From NCBI RefSeq assembly GCF_000718325.1, contig NZ_JOFV01000005.1, positions 124,001-188,000 of the forward strand: DNA of 64,000 nt, read 5' to 3'. The position numbers were made by a program, and so were the translations under genes. The DNA is from Oerskovia turbata. GTDB lineage: Bacteria > Actinomycetota > Actinomycetes > Actinomycetales > Cellulomonadaceae. A model generated the notes under the pieces. It was not told the origin of the DNA. It did not search any database and saw nothing but the letters and a program-made list of their open reading frames with translations. This document shows positions 49,297 to 58,037 of this stretch, piece by piece. The stretch's first letter is position 1. Each line of letters begins with the position of its first letter.

Positions 49297-51960
49297 TCAG
49301 ATCGTCCCGACCGCCACGACGCTCAGTACCACGGCGCCGGCCTCGTCGCTCGCCGCGAGGTCGACGACGGCGCTGATCGCCCAGTCGTGGTCGCCGGCCG
49401 GGTCGTCGAGCACCTGGCGGACGAACCACGTGCCCGGCTCGACGCGCTCGCCGTCGGGCCGCACGCCGTTCCCGACGATCTGCACGAGGGCCGACGACCG
49501 CGCTGCGACGTCCACGCCGATCGCGTCGTTGCCGTGCAGCTCGAACATCGGGTCGAGGGCGTCGGCCCACGCGTCGCCGTCCCAGCCGCTCGCCTTGTCG
49601 AGGGCCTCGAGCGCGTCGTAGTTCTCCCGCGCCGCGAGCTCGACCCGGCGGAACAGGGCGTTGCGGACCAGGACCCGGAAGGCACGCACGTTGCCCGTGA
49701 CAGGCCGGGCCGGGGCCTCGGCGCCTGTTCCGGACAGCGGGCCGTCGCCGACCTCGTCGTCCGCGTCATCGTCGACGGGGTTGGCCAGCCGCTCCCACTC
49801 GTCGAGCAGCGACGAGTCGGTGCCGCGCACCAGCTCGCCCAGCCACTCCGTGATGTCCTGGACCTCCTCGGTGCGGTGCTCCTCGGAGATGGTCTGGCGC
49901 ATCGAGCGATACGCGTCGGCGAGGTAGCGCAGCACGACACCCTCGGTGCGGTCCAGACCGTACACCGAGACGAACTCGGCGAACGTCATGGCCCGCTCGA
50001 CCATGTCGCGCACGACCGACTTGGGCGAGAGCTCGGCGTCCGAGACCCACGGGTTCGAGTGCTTGTACGTCACGAACGCGGGCTCGAGCAGGTCCGCGAG
50101 CGGCTTGGGCCACGTGATGGTCTCGAGCAGCGCCATGCGCTCCTCGTACTCGTACCCCTCGGCCTTCATGGCCGCCACGGCCTCGCCGCGGGCCCGGTGC
50201 TGCTGGGCGACGAGCACCTGGCGCGGATCGGACAGCGTGGCCTCCAGGACCGAGACGACGTCGAGCGCGTGCGTGGGGGACTCGACGTCGAGCAGGTCGA
50301 GCGCCGCGAGCGCGAAGGGCGACAACGGCTGGTTGAGCGCGAACTCGCGCGGCAGGTCGACCGTGAGACGGACCGAGGGGCGCCATCCGCTCGGGTAGGT
50401 CGGGTCGGGCACGCGCACGCGCTCGACGATGCCCGCGACGCGCAGCGAGCGGTAGATGCGGAACACCTGGCGCACGTGGCGCTCGCGCTGGGCGTCGGTG
50501 TCGTGGTTCGCCGTGAGCAGGTGCTTCATGGCTCGCACCGGGTCTTCGCCCTTGTCACCGCGTGCGAGCACGTTGAGCACCATGGCGTGGTTGACCGTGA
50601 AGTGGCTGGTCAGAGCCTCGGGGTCGGCGTCGCGCAGGCGCTCGAACGTCGCGTCGGTCCAGTTGACGGCTCCCGCCGGGGCCTTCTTGCGGACGATCTT
50701 CTTGAGTTTCTTGGGGTCGTCGCCCGCCTTGGCGAGCAGCTTGCGGTTCTCGATCACGTGCTCGGGGGCCATGACGAGGACCTCGCCGAGCGTGTCGTAG
50801 CCCGCGCGGCCCGCACGTCCCGCGATCTGGTGGAACTCGCGCGCCGTGAGGTGACGCATTCTCTCGCCGTCGAACTTCACGAGGCTCGTCATGAGGACCG
50901 TGCGGATGGGGACGTTGATGCCCACGCCCAGGGTGTCGGTGCCGCACACGACCTTGAGCAGCCCCGCCTGGGTCAGGCGCTCGACCACGCGGCGGTACTT
51001 GGGCAGCATGCCCGCGTGGTGCACGCCCACGCCGTGGCGCAGGAACTTGCTGAGTGTCCTGCCGAACCCCGAGGTGAAGCGGAAGTCGCCCAGCTCGGCC
51101 GCGATCGCGTCCTTCTCCGCGCGGCTCGCGACGTTGATGCTCAGCAGGGCCTGGGCGCGGTCGACCGCGTCCTTCTGCGTGAAGTGCACGACGTACACCG
51201 GCGCGCGGTGCGTCGTGACGAGCTCTTCGATGACCTCGCCCAGCGGCTCGACGACGTAGCTGAACGTCAGCGGCACGGGGCGCTCGGCGCTCGTGACCTC
51301 CGCGACGGGGCGCCCCGTGCGGGACTCGAGGTCCTCGGTGAACGTCGAGGTGTCGCCCAGCGTCGCGGACATCAGCACGAACTGCGCCTGCGGCAGCTCG
51401 AGGAGCGGGACCTGCCACGCCCAGCCGCGCTGCGGGTCCGCGTAGTAGTGGAACTCGTCCATGACGACCTGCGCGACGTCCGCGTCGGCGCCGTCGCGCA
51501 GCGCGATGTTCGCGAGGATCTCCGCGGTGCAGCAGATGATCGGAGCGGTCGGGTTGACCGACGAGTCGCCCGTCATCATGCCGACGTTCGCGGACCCGAA
51601 CACCGCGACGAGCGCGAAGAACTTCTCGCTCACGAGCGCCTTGAGCGGGGCCGTGTAGTAGCTGCGGCCGGGGACTCCCGCGCGGTGCGCGGCGAGGGCC
51701 GCGTAGTGCGCGCCGACCGCCACGAGCGACTTCCCCGAGCCCGTGGGCGTGGCCAGGATGACGTGCGCGCCCGAGAAGATCTCGATGACGGCCTCGTCCT
51801 GGTGGGCGTACAGGTCGATCCCCGTCTCGGTGGCCCACTCGGTGAACCCTTCGTAGAGGGCGTCAGGGTCCGGGGTGCCCGAGCCGTCCGGTGCCGGCAG
51901 GTGACGGACCAGGCCGGGCTCGGGACGGGTGGTGGGGGTCGTGGTGCTCATCGTTGCCAT
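49297..51960 (-). CDS. DEAD/DEAH-box helicase with DUF3516
   Basis: An ~887-residue Ski2-like helicase. Motif I is ATPTGSGKS, Ia TAPLKALVSEKF, motif II MDEFHYYAD (DExH variant), motif III MSATLGDTS, and motif VI QIAGRAGRAGYD; the C-terminal ~330 residues are DUF3516, ending in ALDPMFELHGNDAIGVDVAARSS. Homologues are found across actinobacteria and are presumed RNA or DNA helicases. ATG 51960 (MATMSTTT) or 51951 (MSTTT) are both possible starts; neither has a strong ribosome site. Confidence 0.92.
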   Translation of the reverse strand: MATMSTTTPTTRPEPGLVRHLPAPDGSGTPDPDALYEGFTEWATETGIDLYAHQDEAVIEIFSGAHVILATPTGSGKSLVAVGAHYAALAAHRAGVPGRSYYTAPLKALVSEKFFALVAVFGSANVGMMTGDSSVNPTAPIICCTAEILANIALRDGADADVAQVVMDEFHYYADPQRGWAWQVPLLELPQAQFVLMSATLGDTSTFTEDLESRTGRPVAEVTSAERPVPLTFSYVVEPLGEVIEELVTTHRAPVYVVHFTQKDAVDRAQALLSINVASRAEKDAIAAELGDFRFTSGFGRTLSKFLRHGVGVHHAGMLPKYRRVVERLTQAGLLKVVCGTDTLGVGINVPIRTVLMTSLVKFDGERMRHLTAREFHQIAGRAGRAGYDTLGEVLVMAPEHVIENRKLLAKAGDDPKKLKKIVRKKAPAGAVNWTDATFERLRDADPEALTSHFTVNHAMVLNVLARGDKGEDPVRAMKHLLTANHDTDAQRERHVRQVFRIYRSLRVAGIVERVRVPDPTYPSGWRPSVRLTVDLPREFALNQPLSPFALAALDLLDVESPTHALDVVSVLEATLSDPRQVLVAQQHRARGEAVAAMKAEGYEYEERMALLETITWPKPLADLLEPAFVTYKHSNPWVSDAELSPKSVVRDMVERAMTFAEFVSVYGLDRTEGVVLRYLADAYRSMRQTISEEHRTEEVQDITEWLGELVRGTDSSLLDEWERLANPVDDDADDEVGDGPLSGTGAEAPARPVTGNVRAFRVLVRNALFRRVELAARENYDALEALDKASGWDGDAWADALDPMFELHGNDAIGVDVAARSSALVQIVGNGVRPDGERVEPGTWFVRQVLDDPAGDHDWAISAVVDLAASDEAGAVVLSVVAVGTI

Positions 51961-52131
51961 TGTCGCAGAGGCCTTGTCCCCGGGGGCGCGCGGGTCTCCC
52001 GGACCCTCGGCGCACCGCGAGGACCGCACCCCGACGACGGCCCGACCGAGAGGGTCGTCGCGACAAGGACCACCGCGAGAGGTTAGCGTCCTCCGGACGG
52101 CTGCCCCGCCGTCGGGCTGGAGGAATGAAGC

Positions 52132-53583
52132 ATGGACGTCTTGCAAGAGGCGCTGATCGACCCGCTGAGCAACGCCCTGTACTCGTACGTCCTCATCTAC
52201 GTCCTCATCGGCGCGGGGATCTACTTCACGGTCCGTACGCGCGCCGTCCAGGTGCGGCTGTTCGGGCTCATGTTCCGGCTCGTCGGAGGCTCGACGGGCG
52301 CGGCCGAGGGCGGCATCTCGTCGTTCCAGGCCTTCTGCGTGGGGCTCGCGTCCCGGGTGGGGACGGGGAACATCGCTGGCGTCGCGATCGCGCTGACGCT
52401 CGGCGGCCCGGGGGCCATCTTCTGGATGTGGTGCGTCGCGCTCATCGGGATGGCGACGGCGTTCGTCGAGGCGACGCTCGGCCAGATCTTCAAGGTCCGT
52501 GCCGACGACGGCTCCTACCGCGGCGGCCCCGCCTACTACATCCAGCGCGGCCTGGGCTCACGCCGGTGGGGCATCGTGTTCGCGATCCTGCTGATCTTCG
52601 CGTTCGGCTTCGCGTTCAACATGGTGCAGGCCAACACGATCAGCGAGGCGCTCGACAACGGCCACGAGGTCTCGCCCGGCTGGACCGCGGTGTTCCTCAT
52701 GGTCCTCGCGGCCCCCGTCCTGTTCGGCGGCGTCAAGCGCGTCGCGAAGGTCGCAGGGATCGTGCTGCCGATCATGGCGGGCGTCTACGTCCTGATCGCA
52801 GGCACCATCATCCTCATGAACCTCGGCGCCGTGCCGGGCGTCGTCCGGCAGATCGTCGAGGGCGCGTTCGGCCTCGACCAGGCGGTCGCGGGCACCGCGG
52901 GCGGCATCCTCGCGGCGCTGCTCAACGGGGTCAAGCGCGGACTGTTCTCGAACGAGGCGGGCATGGGCAGCGCCCCGAACGCCGCCGCGACGGCGACGGT
53001 GTCGCACCCCGCCAAGCAGGGCCTGATCCAGTCGCTCGGGGTGTTCGTCGACACGATCGTGGTGTGCTCGGCCACGGCCTTCATCATCCTCATGGCCGGC
53101 CCCGAGGTCTTCGACCCGGGGACGACGACCGACGCGGCCGGCGCCTCGCTCACGCAGGAGGCCGTCGCGGCTCAGCTCGGGTCGTGGACCGTGTGGCCCA
53201 TGACGATCCTCGTGTTCGTCTTCGCGTTCTCCTCGGTGCTCGGCAACTACTCGTACGCCGAGGTCAACCTGACGTTCCTCGGCATCCGGGCCAAGGCGCT
53301 CACGGCGCTGCGCACGCTCGTGCTCGCCGCGATCGGCATCGGGTCGCTCATCGAGCTCGAGGCGGTGTGGGCGGTCGCGGACGTCGCGATGGCGCTCATG
53401 GCTCTGGTGAACCTCGTCGCGATCACGCTGCTGGGCCGCTGGGCGTTCGGGGCTCTCAAGGACTTCGAGCGACTGCGCAAGGACGGGACAGGTACCCGGT
53501 TCGTCGGGACCGGGAACCCTGACCTGCCCGGGGACGTCCCGGGCGACGTCTGGGCGCCGGTCCAGCAGGACTCGAGGGCGTAG
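52132..53583 (+). CDS. Alanine/glycine:cation symporter (AGCS family)
   Basis: A 483-residue Na+-coupled amino-acid carrier. AGCS marks include GAGIYFTVRTRAVQVRLFG, SSFQAFCVGLASRVGTGNIAGVAIALTLGGPGAIFWMW (consensus signature, read in parts), GGPAYYIQRGLG, and KRGLFSNEAGMGSAPNAAATA. About ten membrane helices are visible. GGAGGA precedes the ATG at 52132. The gene ends at the 19-bp-period repeat array. Confidence 0.93.
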   Translation: MDVLQEALIDPLSNALYSYVLIYVLIGAGIYFTVRTRAVQVRLFGLMFRLVGGSTGAAEGGISSFQAFCVGLASRVGTGNIAGVAIALTLGGPGAIFWMWCVALIGMATAFVEATLGQIFKVRADDGSYRGGPAYYIQRGLGSRRWGIVFAILLIFAFGFAFNMVQANTISEALDNGHEVSPGWTAVFLMVLAAPVLFGGVKRVAKVAGIVLPIMAGVYVLIAGTIILMNLGAVPGVVRQIVEGAFGLDQAVAGTAGGILAALLNGVKRGLFSNEAGMGSAPNAAATATVSHPAKQGLIQSLGVFVDTIVVCSATAFIILMAGPEVFDPGTTTDAAGASLTQEAVAAQLGSWTVWPMTILVFVFAFSSVLGNYSYAEVNLTFLGIRAKALTALRTLVLAAIGIGSLIELEAVWAVADVAMALMALVNLVAITLLGRWAFGALKDFERLRKDGTGTRFVGTGNPDLPGDVPGDVWAPVQQDSRA

Positions 53584-53598
53584 TCCGGCTACCGCTCC

Positions 53599-53670
53599 GC
53601 CGAGGTAGAGGGCTCGCGTCGAGGTAGAGGGCCAGAGGCCTCTACCTCGGCACCAGCCCTCTATCTCGGC
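53599..53670. repeat. 19-bp-period head-to-head repeat between convergent genes
   Basis: Two forward copies of GCCGAGGTAGAGGG (53599, and GTCGAGGTAGAGGG at 53618; period 19) face two inverted copies of CTCTAYCTCGGC (53640 and 53659; period 19). The centre AGAGGCCTCT is a perfect palindrome. The design matches the 22-bp array at 8516 with a different sequence. Confidence 0.82.
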
Positions 53671-53712
53671 ACCGGGGCCGGCACCGGGGCCGGCACCGGG
53701 GCCGGCACCGGC
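53671..53712. repeat. 12-bp tandem repeat
   Basis: ACCGGGGCCGGC is repeated three times from 53671, 53683 and 53695 with a partial fourth copy, running up to the stop of the kinase gene. Each unit contains the palindrome GGCC. Confidence 0.85.
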
Positions 53713-53713
53713 G

Positions 53714-54523
53714 TCAGCCGAGGTCCCACAGCAACCGGTAGTACGCGATCCGCTCGGGGTCCGGCTCGATCCCGTAGGCCTCGTACACGATCCCGTCGTA
53801 GCCCGGCCCGTAGTTCCACTCGGTGCTCCACGCGGCCACGGCCAGGTCGGCCCAACGGTCCGCGACGCCGAGCGACCCGAGGTCGACGTGCGCCGCGAAC
53901 GTGCCGTCGACGGTCAGCAGGGTGTTGGGCGAGCACGCGTCGCCGTGGCACACGACGAGCCGGTCCACCGGGGGCGTGAGGTCGAGCAGGGGGCGCGCCT
54001 GCGCGACCGTGAGCCGTGCGTGCTCGGGGAACCACTCGGACGGGCCCTCGCCGTCGGCGATGCGCTCGTCGGCGCGCGCGACGCGCTGCTCGACGCTCCA
54101 CGCGAACGGGCAGTCCTCGACCGGCAGGGCCTCGTGCAGGACGCGCAGCCCGTGGCCGATCGCCGCCGCAGCGGTGGCCGGTTCGGCGATCCAGCGCGGG
54201 TCGACGGCCGAGGCCGCGTCGATCGCCTCGGTCACGAGCCAGGCGCCGACCTCGTCCTGCCCGGCGTCGAGCACGCGAGGCACGGGCGTGAACCGCGACG
54301 CCCACGTGAGCCGCTCGGCCTCGGCGAGGAGGTCGATCTCCGGGGTCCCGGCCGCGACCCACTTGACGTAGCGATCCGTGCCCCAGCGGAACGTGAGGCC
54401 GCCGAGGTTGTTGACCCACACGGCGACCAGGTCCCCGCCTCCGGCGGAGTCGACGAGCGAGCGCACGGCGGGCGGGACGGGCACGGGACGAGTGGGGATC
54501 TCAGCGAGGGGCGGACGCGACAT
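53714..54523 (-). CDS. APH(3')-like aminoglycoside phosphotransferase family protein
   Basis: A 269-residue kinase close in length to APH(3') enzymes (about 264). The Brenner motif is VCHGDACSPNTLL with catalytic Asp195 and Asn200, the metal motif AHVDLGSLGVADRWADLA with Asp214, and the C-terminus YGIEPDPERIAYYRLLWDL aligns well with the YGI...QRIAFYRLLDE end of APH(3')-II. The N-terminal lobe has VKW as the ATP-binding Lys. It may phosphorylate kanamycin-type drugs or an unknown small molecule. GGATCGGAGG abuts the ATG. Confidence 0.83.
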   Translation of the reverse strand: MSRPPLAEIPTRPVPVPPAVRSLVDSAGGGDLVAVWVNNLGGLTFRWGTDRYVKWVAAGTPEIDLLAEAERLTWASRFTPVPRVLDAGQDEVGAWLVTEAIDAASAVDPRWIAEPATAAAAIGHGLRVLHEALPVEDCPFAWSVEQRVARADERIADGEGPSEWFPEHARLTVAQARPLLDLTPPVDRLVVCHGDACSPNTLLTVDGTFAAHVDLGSLGVADRWADLAVAAWSTEWNYGPGYDGIVYEAYGIEPDPERIAYYRLLWDLG

Positions 54524-54573
54524 CCTCCGATCCTGCCAGGTGGACGAACACCCCCGAGCGGCTCGGCGCCGGA

Positions 54574-55533
54574 TCAGCCCAGCAGGCGCTCGCAGACCTC
54601 GAGCAGCCGCGCGCGCAGCACGGCCGAGCGCTCCGCGAACCCGCGCTGGAGCCGCACGTACTCGGCCTTGCCCTCGGGCGTCTCGATCGCGACGGGGGCC
54701 TGCCCGTACGACGACACGTCGTAGGGGCTGGCTCGCATGTCGACCCAGCGGATGTCGCGGGCGAGCTCGAACGCGTCGAGCACGAGCCCGCTCGGCACGG
54801 CGGGGCTGAGCTTCACGGCCCACTTGTAGAGGTCCATGTTGGCGTGCAGGCAGCCGGGCTGCTCGAGCGCGGGCTGCGTCTCGCGCGTGGGCTGGAGCCG
54901 GTTGAGGCTCACGGCTTCCGGGGTGAAGAAGCGGAACGCGTCGAAGTGCGAGCAGCGCACGGGGTGCGTCGCCACGACCTCGTCGGTCCCGTGGGCCCCG
55001 AGGCGCAGCGGCAGCGGGTGGCGGTGGTCGCGCCCCTGGGCGTGGTCGCGGTAGACCATGGCCCACTCGTGCAGCCCGAAGCATCCGAGCGTCGCGGGCC
55101 GGGAGGCCGTGGCCGCGAGCAGCTCGCGGGCGTAGCGCACTGTCTCGCCCCGGTCGGTGAGGAAGGCGCCCGTGTCGAGGCTCACGCCGCCGTCCGTGCC
55201 GGCCCGGTACCACCGCCAGGCGGCGCGCTCGGCGAGGAGGGGCGCGACGTCGTCGGGCCGGGTGGTGCCGGAGGACGTGAGGACGACGCCCGCGCCCGGG
55301 TGCCACCGCCGGAGCTGGGCGGGGCGCGTGGGGTAGTAGGTGAAGAGGAAGTCCTCGACGGCGTGCTTCTCGCCGCGGGCCTTGCGCTCGCGCCAGCCGG
55401 CGGTCAGGGCGTCGGCGCGCTCGGCGTGCGCCGCGGCGAGGGCGGGCCACTCGTCGCCAGCAAGAGGATCCGGCCCGACGGCGGGGCGCGCCGTCGCGGG
55501 GCGCGCCCGGTGGGGAGCGGGGAGCGTGGGCAT
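54574..55533 (-). CDS. Conserved actinobacterial protein often labelled 3-methyladenine DNA glycosylase
   Basis: A 319-residue soluble protein with recognisable stretches RKARGEKHAVEDFLFTYYPTRPAQLRRWHPG, TLGCFGLHEWAMVYRD, HFDAFRFFTPEA and QPGCLHANMDLYKWAVKLSP. Homologues are commonly annotated as 3-methyladenine DNA glycosylase, but no helix-hairpin-helix/GPD motif is visible and I see no basis for that activity. TACCCT lies 6 bases before the ATG, so the mRNA is probably leaderless. Confidence 0.8.
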   Translation of the reverse strand: MPTLPAPHRARPATARPAVGPDPLAGDEWPALAAAHAERADALTAGWRERKARGEKHAVEDFLFTYYPTRPAQLRRWHPGAGVVLTSSGTTRPDDVAPLLAERAAWRWYRAGTDGGVSLDTGAFLTDRGETVRYARELLAATASRPATLGCFGLHEWAMVYRDHAQGRDHRHPLPLRLGAHGTDEVVATHPVRCSHFDAFRFFTPEAVSLNRLQPTRETQPALEQPGCLHANMDLYKWAVKLSPAVPSGLVLDAFELARDIRWVDMRASPYDVSSYGQAPVAIETPEGKAEYVRLQRGFAERSAVLRARLLEVCERLLG

Positions 55534-55539
55534 GGTTCC

Positions 55540-55545
55540 AGGGTA
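55540..55545 (-). promoter_or_regulatory. -10 box of the leaderless gene at 55533
   Basis: TACCCT on the minus strand with 6 bases to the ATG. The rest of the 202-base divergent gap (55546-55735) shows no gene; GGAACAC at 55637 may belong to the promoter of the DUF4190 gene. Confidence 0.45.
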
Positions 55546-55735
55546 GGTGTCGGCAGGAGGGGAGAGGTCGTGGGGGTCCGTGCGTGGTCCCGGTCGTTTT
55601 CACCCGAACGTCCTCTCCGCGTCATCTCCACACATGGAACACTTGTGCCGGAGTGCGTGCCCGAGCGTGCGCGCCTCCCCCTCCGCACACCCCGGCGTCG
55701 CCGTGCCGTGCACGACCAGAAGATGAGCAGACGAG

Positions 55736-56674
55736 ATGACGTACCCCCCTCCCGGACCCGCAGAGCCGACCCCGCCGTCGCTCGGCTATCCCGGAGCGCC
55801 GCAGCCCTCTCCGTACCAGCAGCCCGGCCAGCCCGGCCAGCCCGCCGCCTGGGGGCCGGAGCAGGGCGGCTACCCGCCCTACGGTGCGGTCCCGCCCAAG
55901 AAGACCAACGGGCTGGCGATCACGGGCCTCGTGCTCGCGATCGTGGGGCTCCTGCTCTGCCTGATCCCGTTCATCAACTTCTTCGCGGCGGTCCTGGCGC
56001 TCGCCGGTCTCGTCCTGGGCATCATCGGGCTCGTCAAGGCCGGGACGCTCGGCAGCGGCAAGGGCATGTCGATCGCCGCGATCATCATCTCGGTGGTCGC
56101 AGGGATCGGTGTCGTCGTCTCCCAGATCTTCTTCGTCGCTGCGCTCGAAGAGCTCTCCTCGAGCCTCGAGTCGACGAGCATCTCGAGCGAGGCCCCCGAG
56201 GAGCCTGCCGCCGGTGAGTCCGCCGCGGACGAGACCGGTGCCGACGCCGAGGACGCTCAGGACTCGGTGGCGGGCGCCCCGTCGCCGGCCCTCACCTTCG
56301 GTGACGCCGCGGTCTACGAGGACGGTCTCGAGGTCGGCGTGAGCGCCCCGGCGGCGTTCACGCCCAGCGACACGGCGGCGGGTGACGAGGGGTTCACGCA
56401 GTTCGTGCGCGTCGACGTGACGCTGACGAACGGCACCGCGGAGACGTTCGACCCCACGTTCACGTACGTCACGCTCTCCTCGGGCGGTACGGAAGGTTCG
56501 CAGGTCTTCGACGCGGCGAACGAGATCAGCTCCACCCCGAGCACGTCCGTCCTCCCGGGGCAGTCCGTGACGTTCCCCGTGGTCTTCGGGGTCACGGACC
56601 CCGCCGACCTGACCATGGAGGTCAACGTCGGGGCGTGGGAGTACGACGCGATCCTCTTCTCGACGACGAGCTGA
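55736..56674 (+). CDS. DUF4190/DUF4352 membrane-anchored protein
   Basis: A 312-residue protein. The first 55 residues are Pro/Gln/Gly/Tyr-rich; residues about 57-130 are a DUF4190 domain with two to three helices (LAITGLVLAIVGLLLCLIPF, FFAAVLALAGLVLGIIGLV, IAAIIISVVAGIGVVVSQIFF). An acidic Ser/Glu/Ala linker leads to a C-terminal DUF4352 beta domain (FVRVDVTLTNGTAETFDPTFTYVTLSS, SVLPGQSVTFPVVFGV). It is likely an extracytoplasmic immunoglobulin-like domain on a membrane anchor. Function unknown. Confidence 0.85.
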   Translation: MTYPPPGPAEPTPPSLGYPGAPQPSPYQQPGQPGQPAAWGPEQGGYPPYGAVPPKKTNGLAITGLVLAIVGLLLCLIPFINFFAAVLALAGLVLGIIGLVKAGTLGSGKGMSIAAIIISVVAGIGVVVSQIFFVAALEELSSSLESTSISSEAPEEPAAGESAADETGADAEDAQDSVAGAPSPALTFGDAAVYEDGLEVGVSAPAAFTPSDTAAGDEGFTQFVRVDVTLTNGTAETFDPTFTYVTLSSGGTEGSQVFDAANEISSTPSTSVLPGQSVTFPVVFGVTDPADLTMEVNVGAWEYDAILFSTTS

Positions 56675-56685
56675 CGCTCGCAGAC

Positions 56686-56715
56686 GGCGGAGCCTACGGG
56701 CGCGTGGGCTCCGCC
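56686..56715. terminator. Hairpin between convergent DUF4352 and DUF1622 genes
   Basis: GGCGGAGCC (56686-56694) and GGCTCCGCC (56707-56715) are perfect 9-bp arms with a 12-nt loop, serving both strands. Confidence 0.68.
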
Positions 56716-56723
56716 GCGGCGTC

Positions 56724-57113
56724 CTAGGCGTCCGCGGCGTCCCGGGCGTCCCGGGCGTCCCCGGTGGGTGCGGGGTCCTGCTCGGGGGCCTGCTGCCAGG
56801 GCCACCGGCCCGTGATCTCGAGCTCGAGCGAGAAGCTGAGGAACGTCCGGATGAGGACGATCGCGGCGAGCACCGCGACGCTCTCGAGCGTCGGCGTGAT
56901 CGCGACCGTACGGATGATGTCGGCGGCGACCAGGAGCTCGAGACCGAGCAGGATCGAGCGGCCGAGCCGCCGCCGGAACAGGCGGTAGACGTTGCCCTCC
57001 CGGCGTCGGGTCAGGGACAGGAGCGCCGCGTACAGGGCGCCGACCACGATCGCGGCCACCCCTGCCGCGTCGACCACCTTGCCGACGACCTCGACCACCT
57101 CGGCGAACGTCAT
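56724..57113 (-). CDS. DUF1622 membrane protein
   Basis: A 129-residue protein with three helices (DAAGVAAIVVGALYAALLSL, LLGLELLVAADIIRTVAI, VAVLAAIVLIRTFLSFSLELE), the DUF1622 pattern including the LGLELLVAADIIRT and IRTFLSFSLELE signatures. The end is a repeated DARDA tail from a 9-base DNA repeat. No function known. It sits 91 bases downstream of the crcB pair on the same strand. Confidence 0.85.
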   Translation of the reverse strand: MTFAEVVEVVGKVVDAAGVAAIVVGALYAALLSLTRRREGNVYRLFRRRLGRSILLGLELLVAADIIRTVAITPTLESVAVLAAIVLIRTFLSFSLELEITGRWPWQQAPEQDPAPTGDARDARDAADA

Positions 57114-57204
57114 GAGCCGAGCGTAGGCCGGAACGGCCTTGCGGGCCGGACGAGACCGTAGCCGTCCTGGCCGTTCTGGCCGGGCCGATCGAGCGCCCCG
57201 ACGC

Positions 57205-57582
57205 TCAGAGGGACGAACCCCAGCGGTACCCCGCGAACGCCAGCACGACGCACGCCACCAGCACCCCGACGGAGTACGCGAACGCCGTGCCGTAGCGCTT
57301 CTGTCGGACCAGCTGGACCGTCTCGTAGCTCGCGGTGCTGAACGTCGTGTAGCCGCCCAGGAAGCCCGTGCCGATCACCGCGGCCACGTCAGTCGGTGCG
57401 ATACGGGCCACGACCAGGCCCGTGAGGACGCCCAGCGCGAGCGAGCCGGACAGGTTGATGACCGTCGTCGGCCACGGGAAGGCGGTCCGGACCTTCGAGC
57501 GCACGACGCCGTCGAGGACGAAGCGGGTCCCGGCGCCCAGGCCACCGGCGACGGCGACGACGAGGAAGAGGGCGAGCGTCAC
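57205..57582 (-). CDS. crcB: Fluoride channel FluC/CrcB, subunit 2
   Basis: A 125-residue four-helix fluoride exporter subunit. The filter and Na+-site motifs are visible: FVVAVAGGLGAGTRFVLDG start, NLSGSLALGVLTGLV with the conserved Asn, and GFLGGYTTFSTASYETVQL with the Phe-box. In actinobacteria such genes occur as pairs that form a heterodimer of opposite topology. The start overlaps the upstream crcB stop by four bases. No fluoride riboswitch was recognised. Confidence 0.93.
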   Translation of the reverse strand: MTLALFLVVAVAGGLGAGTRFVLDGVVRSKVRTAFPWPTTVINLSGSLALGVLTGLVVARIAPTDVAAVIGTGFLGGYTTFSTASYETVQLVRQKRYGTAFAYSVGVLVACVVLAFAGYRWGSSL

Positions 57583-58037
57583 CGGCGCACGCCCCCGTCG
57601 ACGGGACGGTCGGACGCGGGGAGCCTCGAACCCACGACGATCCCGAGCACCGTCGCCACGGTCCCGACGACCAGCGTGGCGGCGACGTAGATCATCGCGA
57701 CGTCCGTGCGCGACGCGTCGACGAGCAGCGCCGTGCCCGTGGCCAGCGTGCTGTACGTCGTGAACCCGCCGCAGACCCCCGTCCCGAGCAGCAGCCTCAG
57801 CTGCCCGGCGCGCGCTTCGCCCGGCGGGCGACGGGTGAGGGACTCGTAGAGGAGGCCGAGGACGAAGGCACCGACGACGTTGACCAGCAGGATCGCGACG
57901 GGCAGCCCGCCGACGTCCGGCACGTCCGGCACCGCCAGCACGACGGCCTCACGCCCCGCAGCGCCGAGCGCCCCGCCGACGACGACGAGCCCGATCGCGG
58001 CCGGGCGCAGGTGGTTCGGCCGATCGCGCGCGGGCAT
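57579..58037 (-). CDS. crcB: Fluoride channel FluC/CrcB, subunit 1
   Basis: A 152-residue partner: VVGGALGAAGREAVVL, NVVGAFVLGLLYESL with the conserved Asn, and GVCGGFTTYSTLATGTALL, where TYST replaces the usual TFST. The different charge bias of its loops compared with subunit 2 fits antiparallel pairing. It overlaps the upstream Usp stop by one base, so the Usp and both channel genes form one coupled unit. Confidence 0.93.
   Translation of the reverse strand: MPARDRPNHLRPAAIGLVVVGGALGAAGREAVVLAVPDVPDVGGLPVAILLVNVVGAFVLGLLYESLTRRPPGEARAGQLRLLLGTGVCGGFTTYSTLATGTALLVDASRTDVAMIYVAATLVVGTVATVLGIVVGSRLPASDRPVDGGVRR

Noticed and set aside
54574..55533. DNA glycosylase function for this protein
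   Set aside because: The common label is not supported by any helix-hairpin-helix or catalytic motif I can see, so only the family resemblance is reported.
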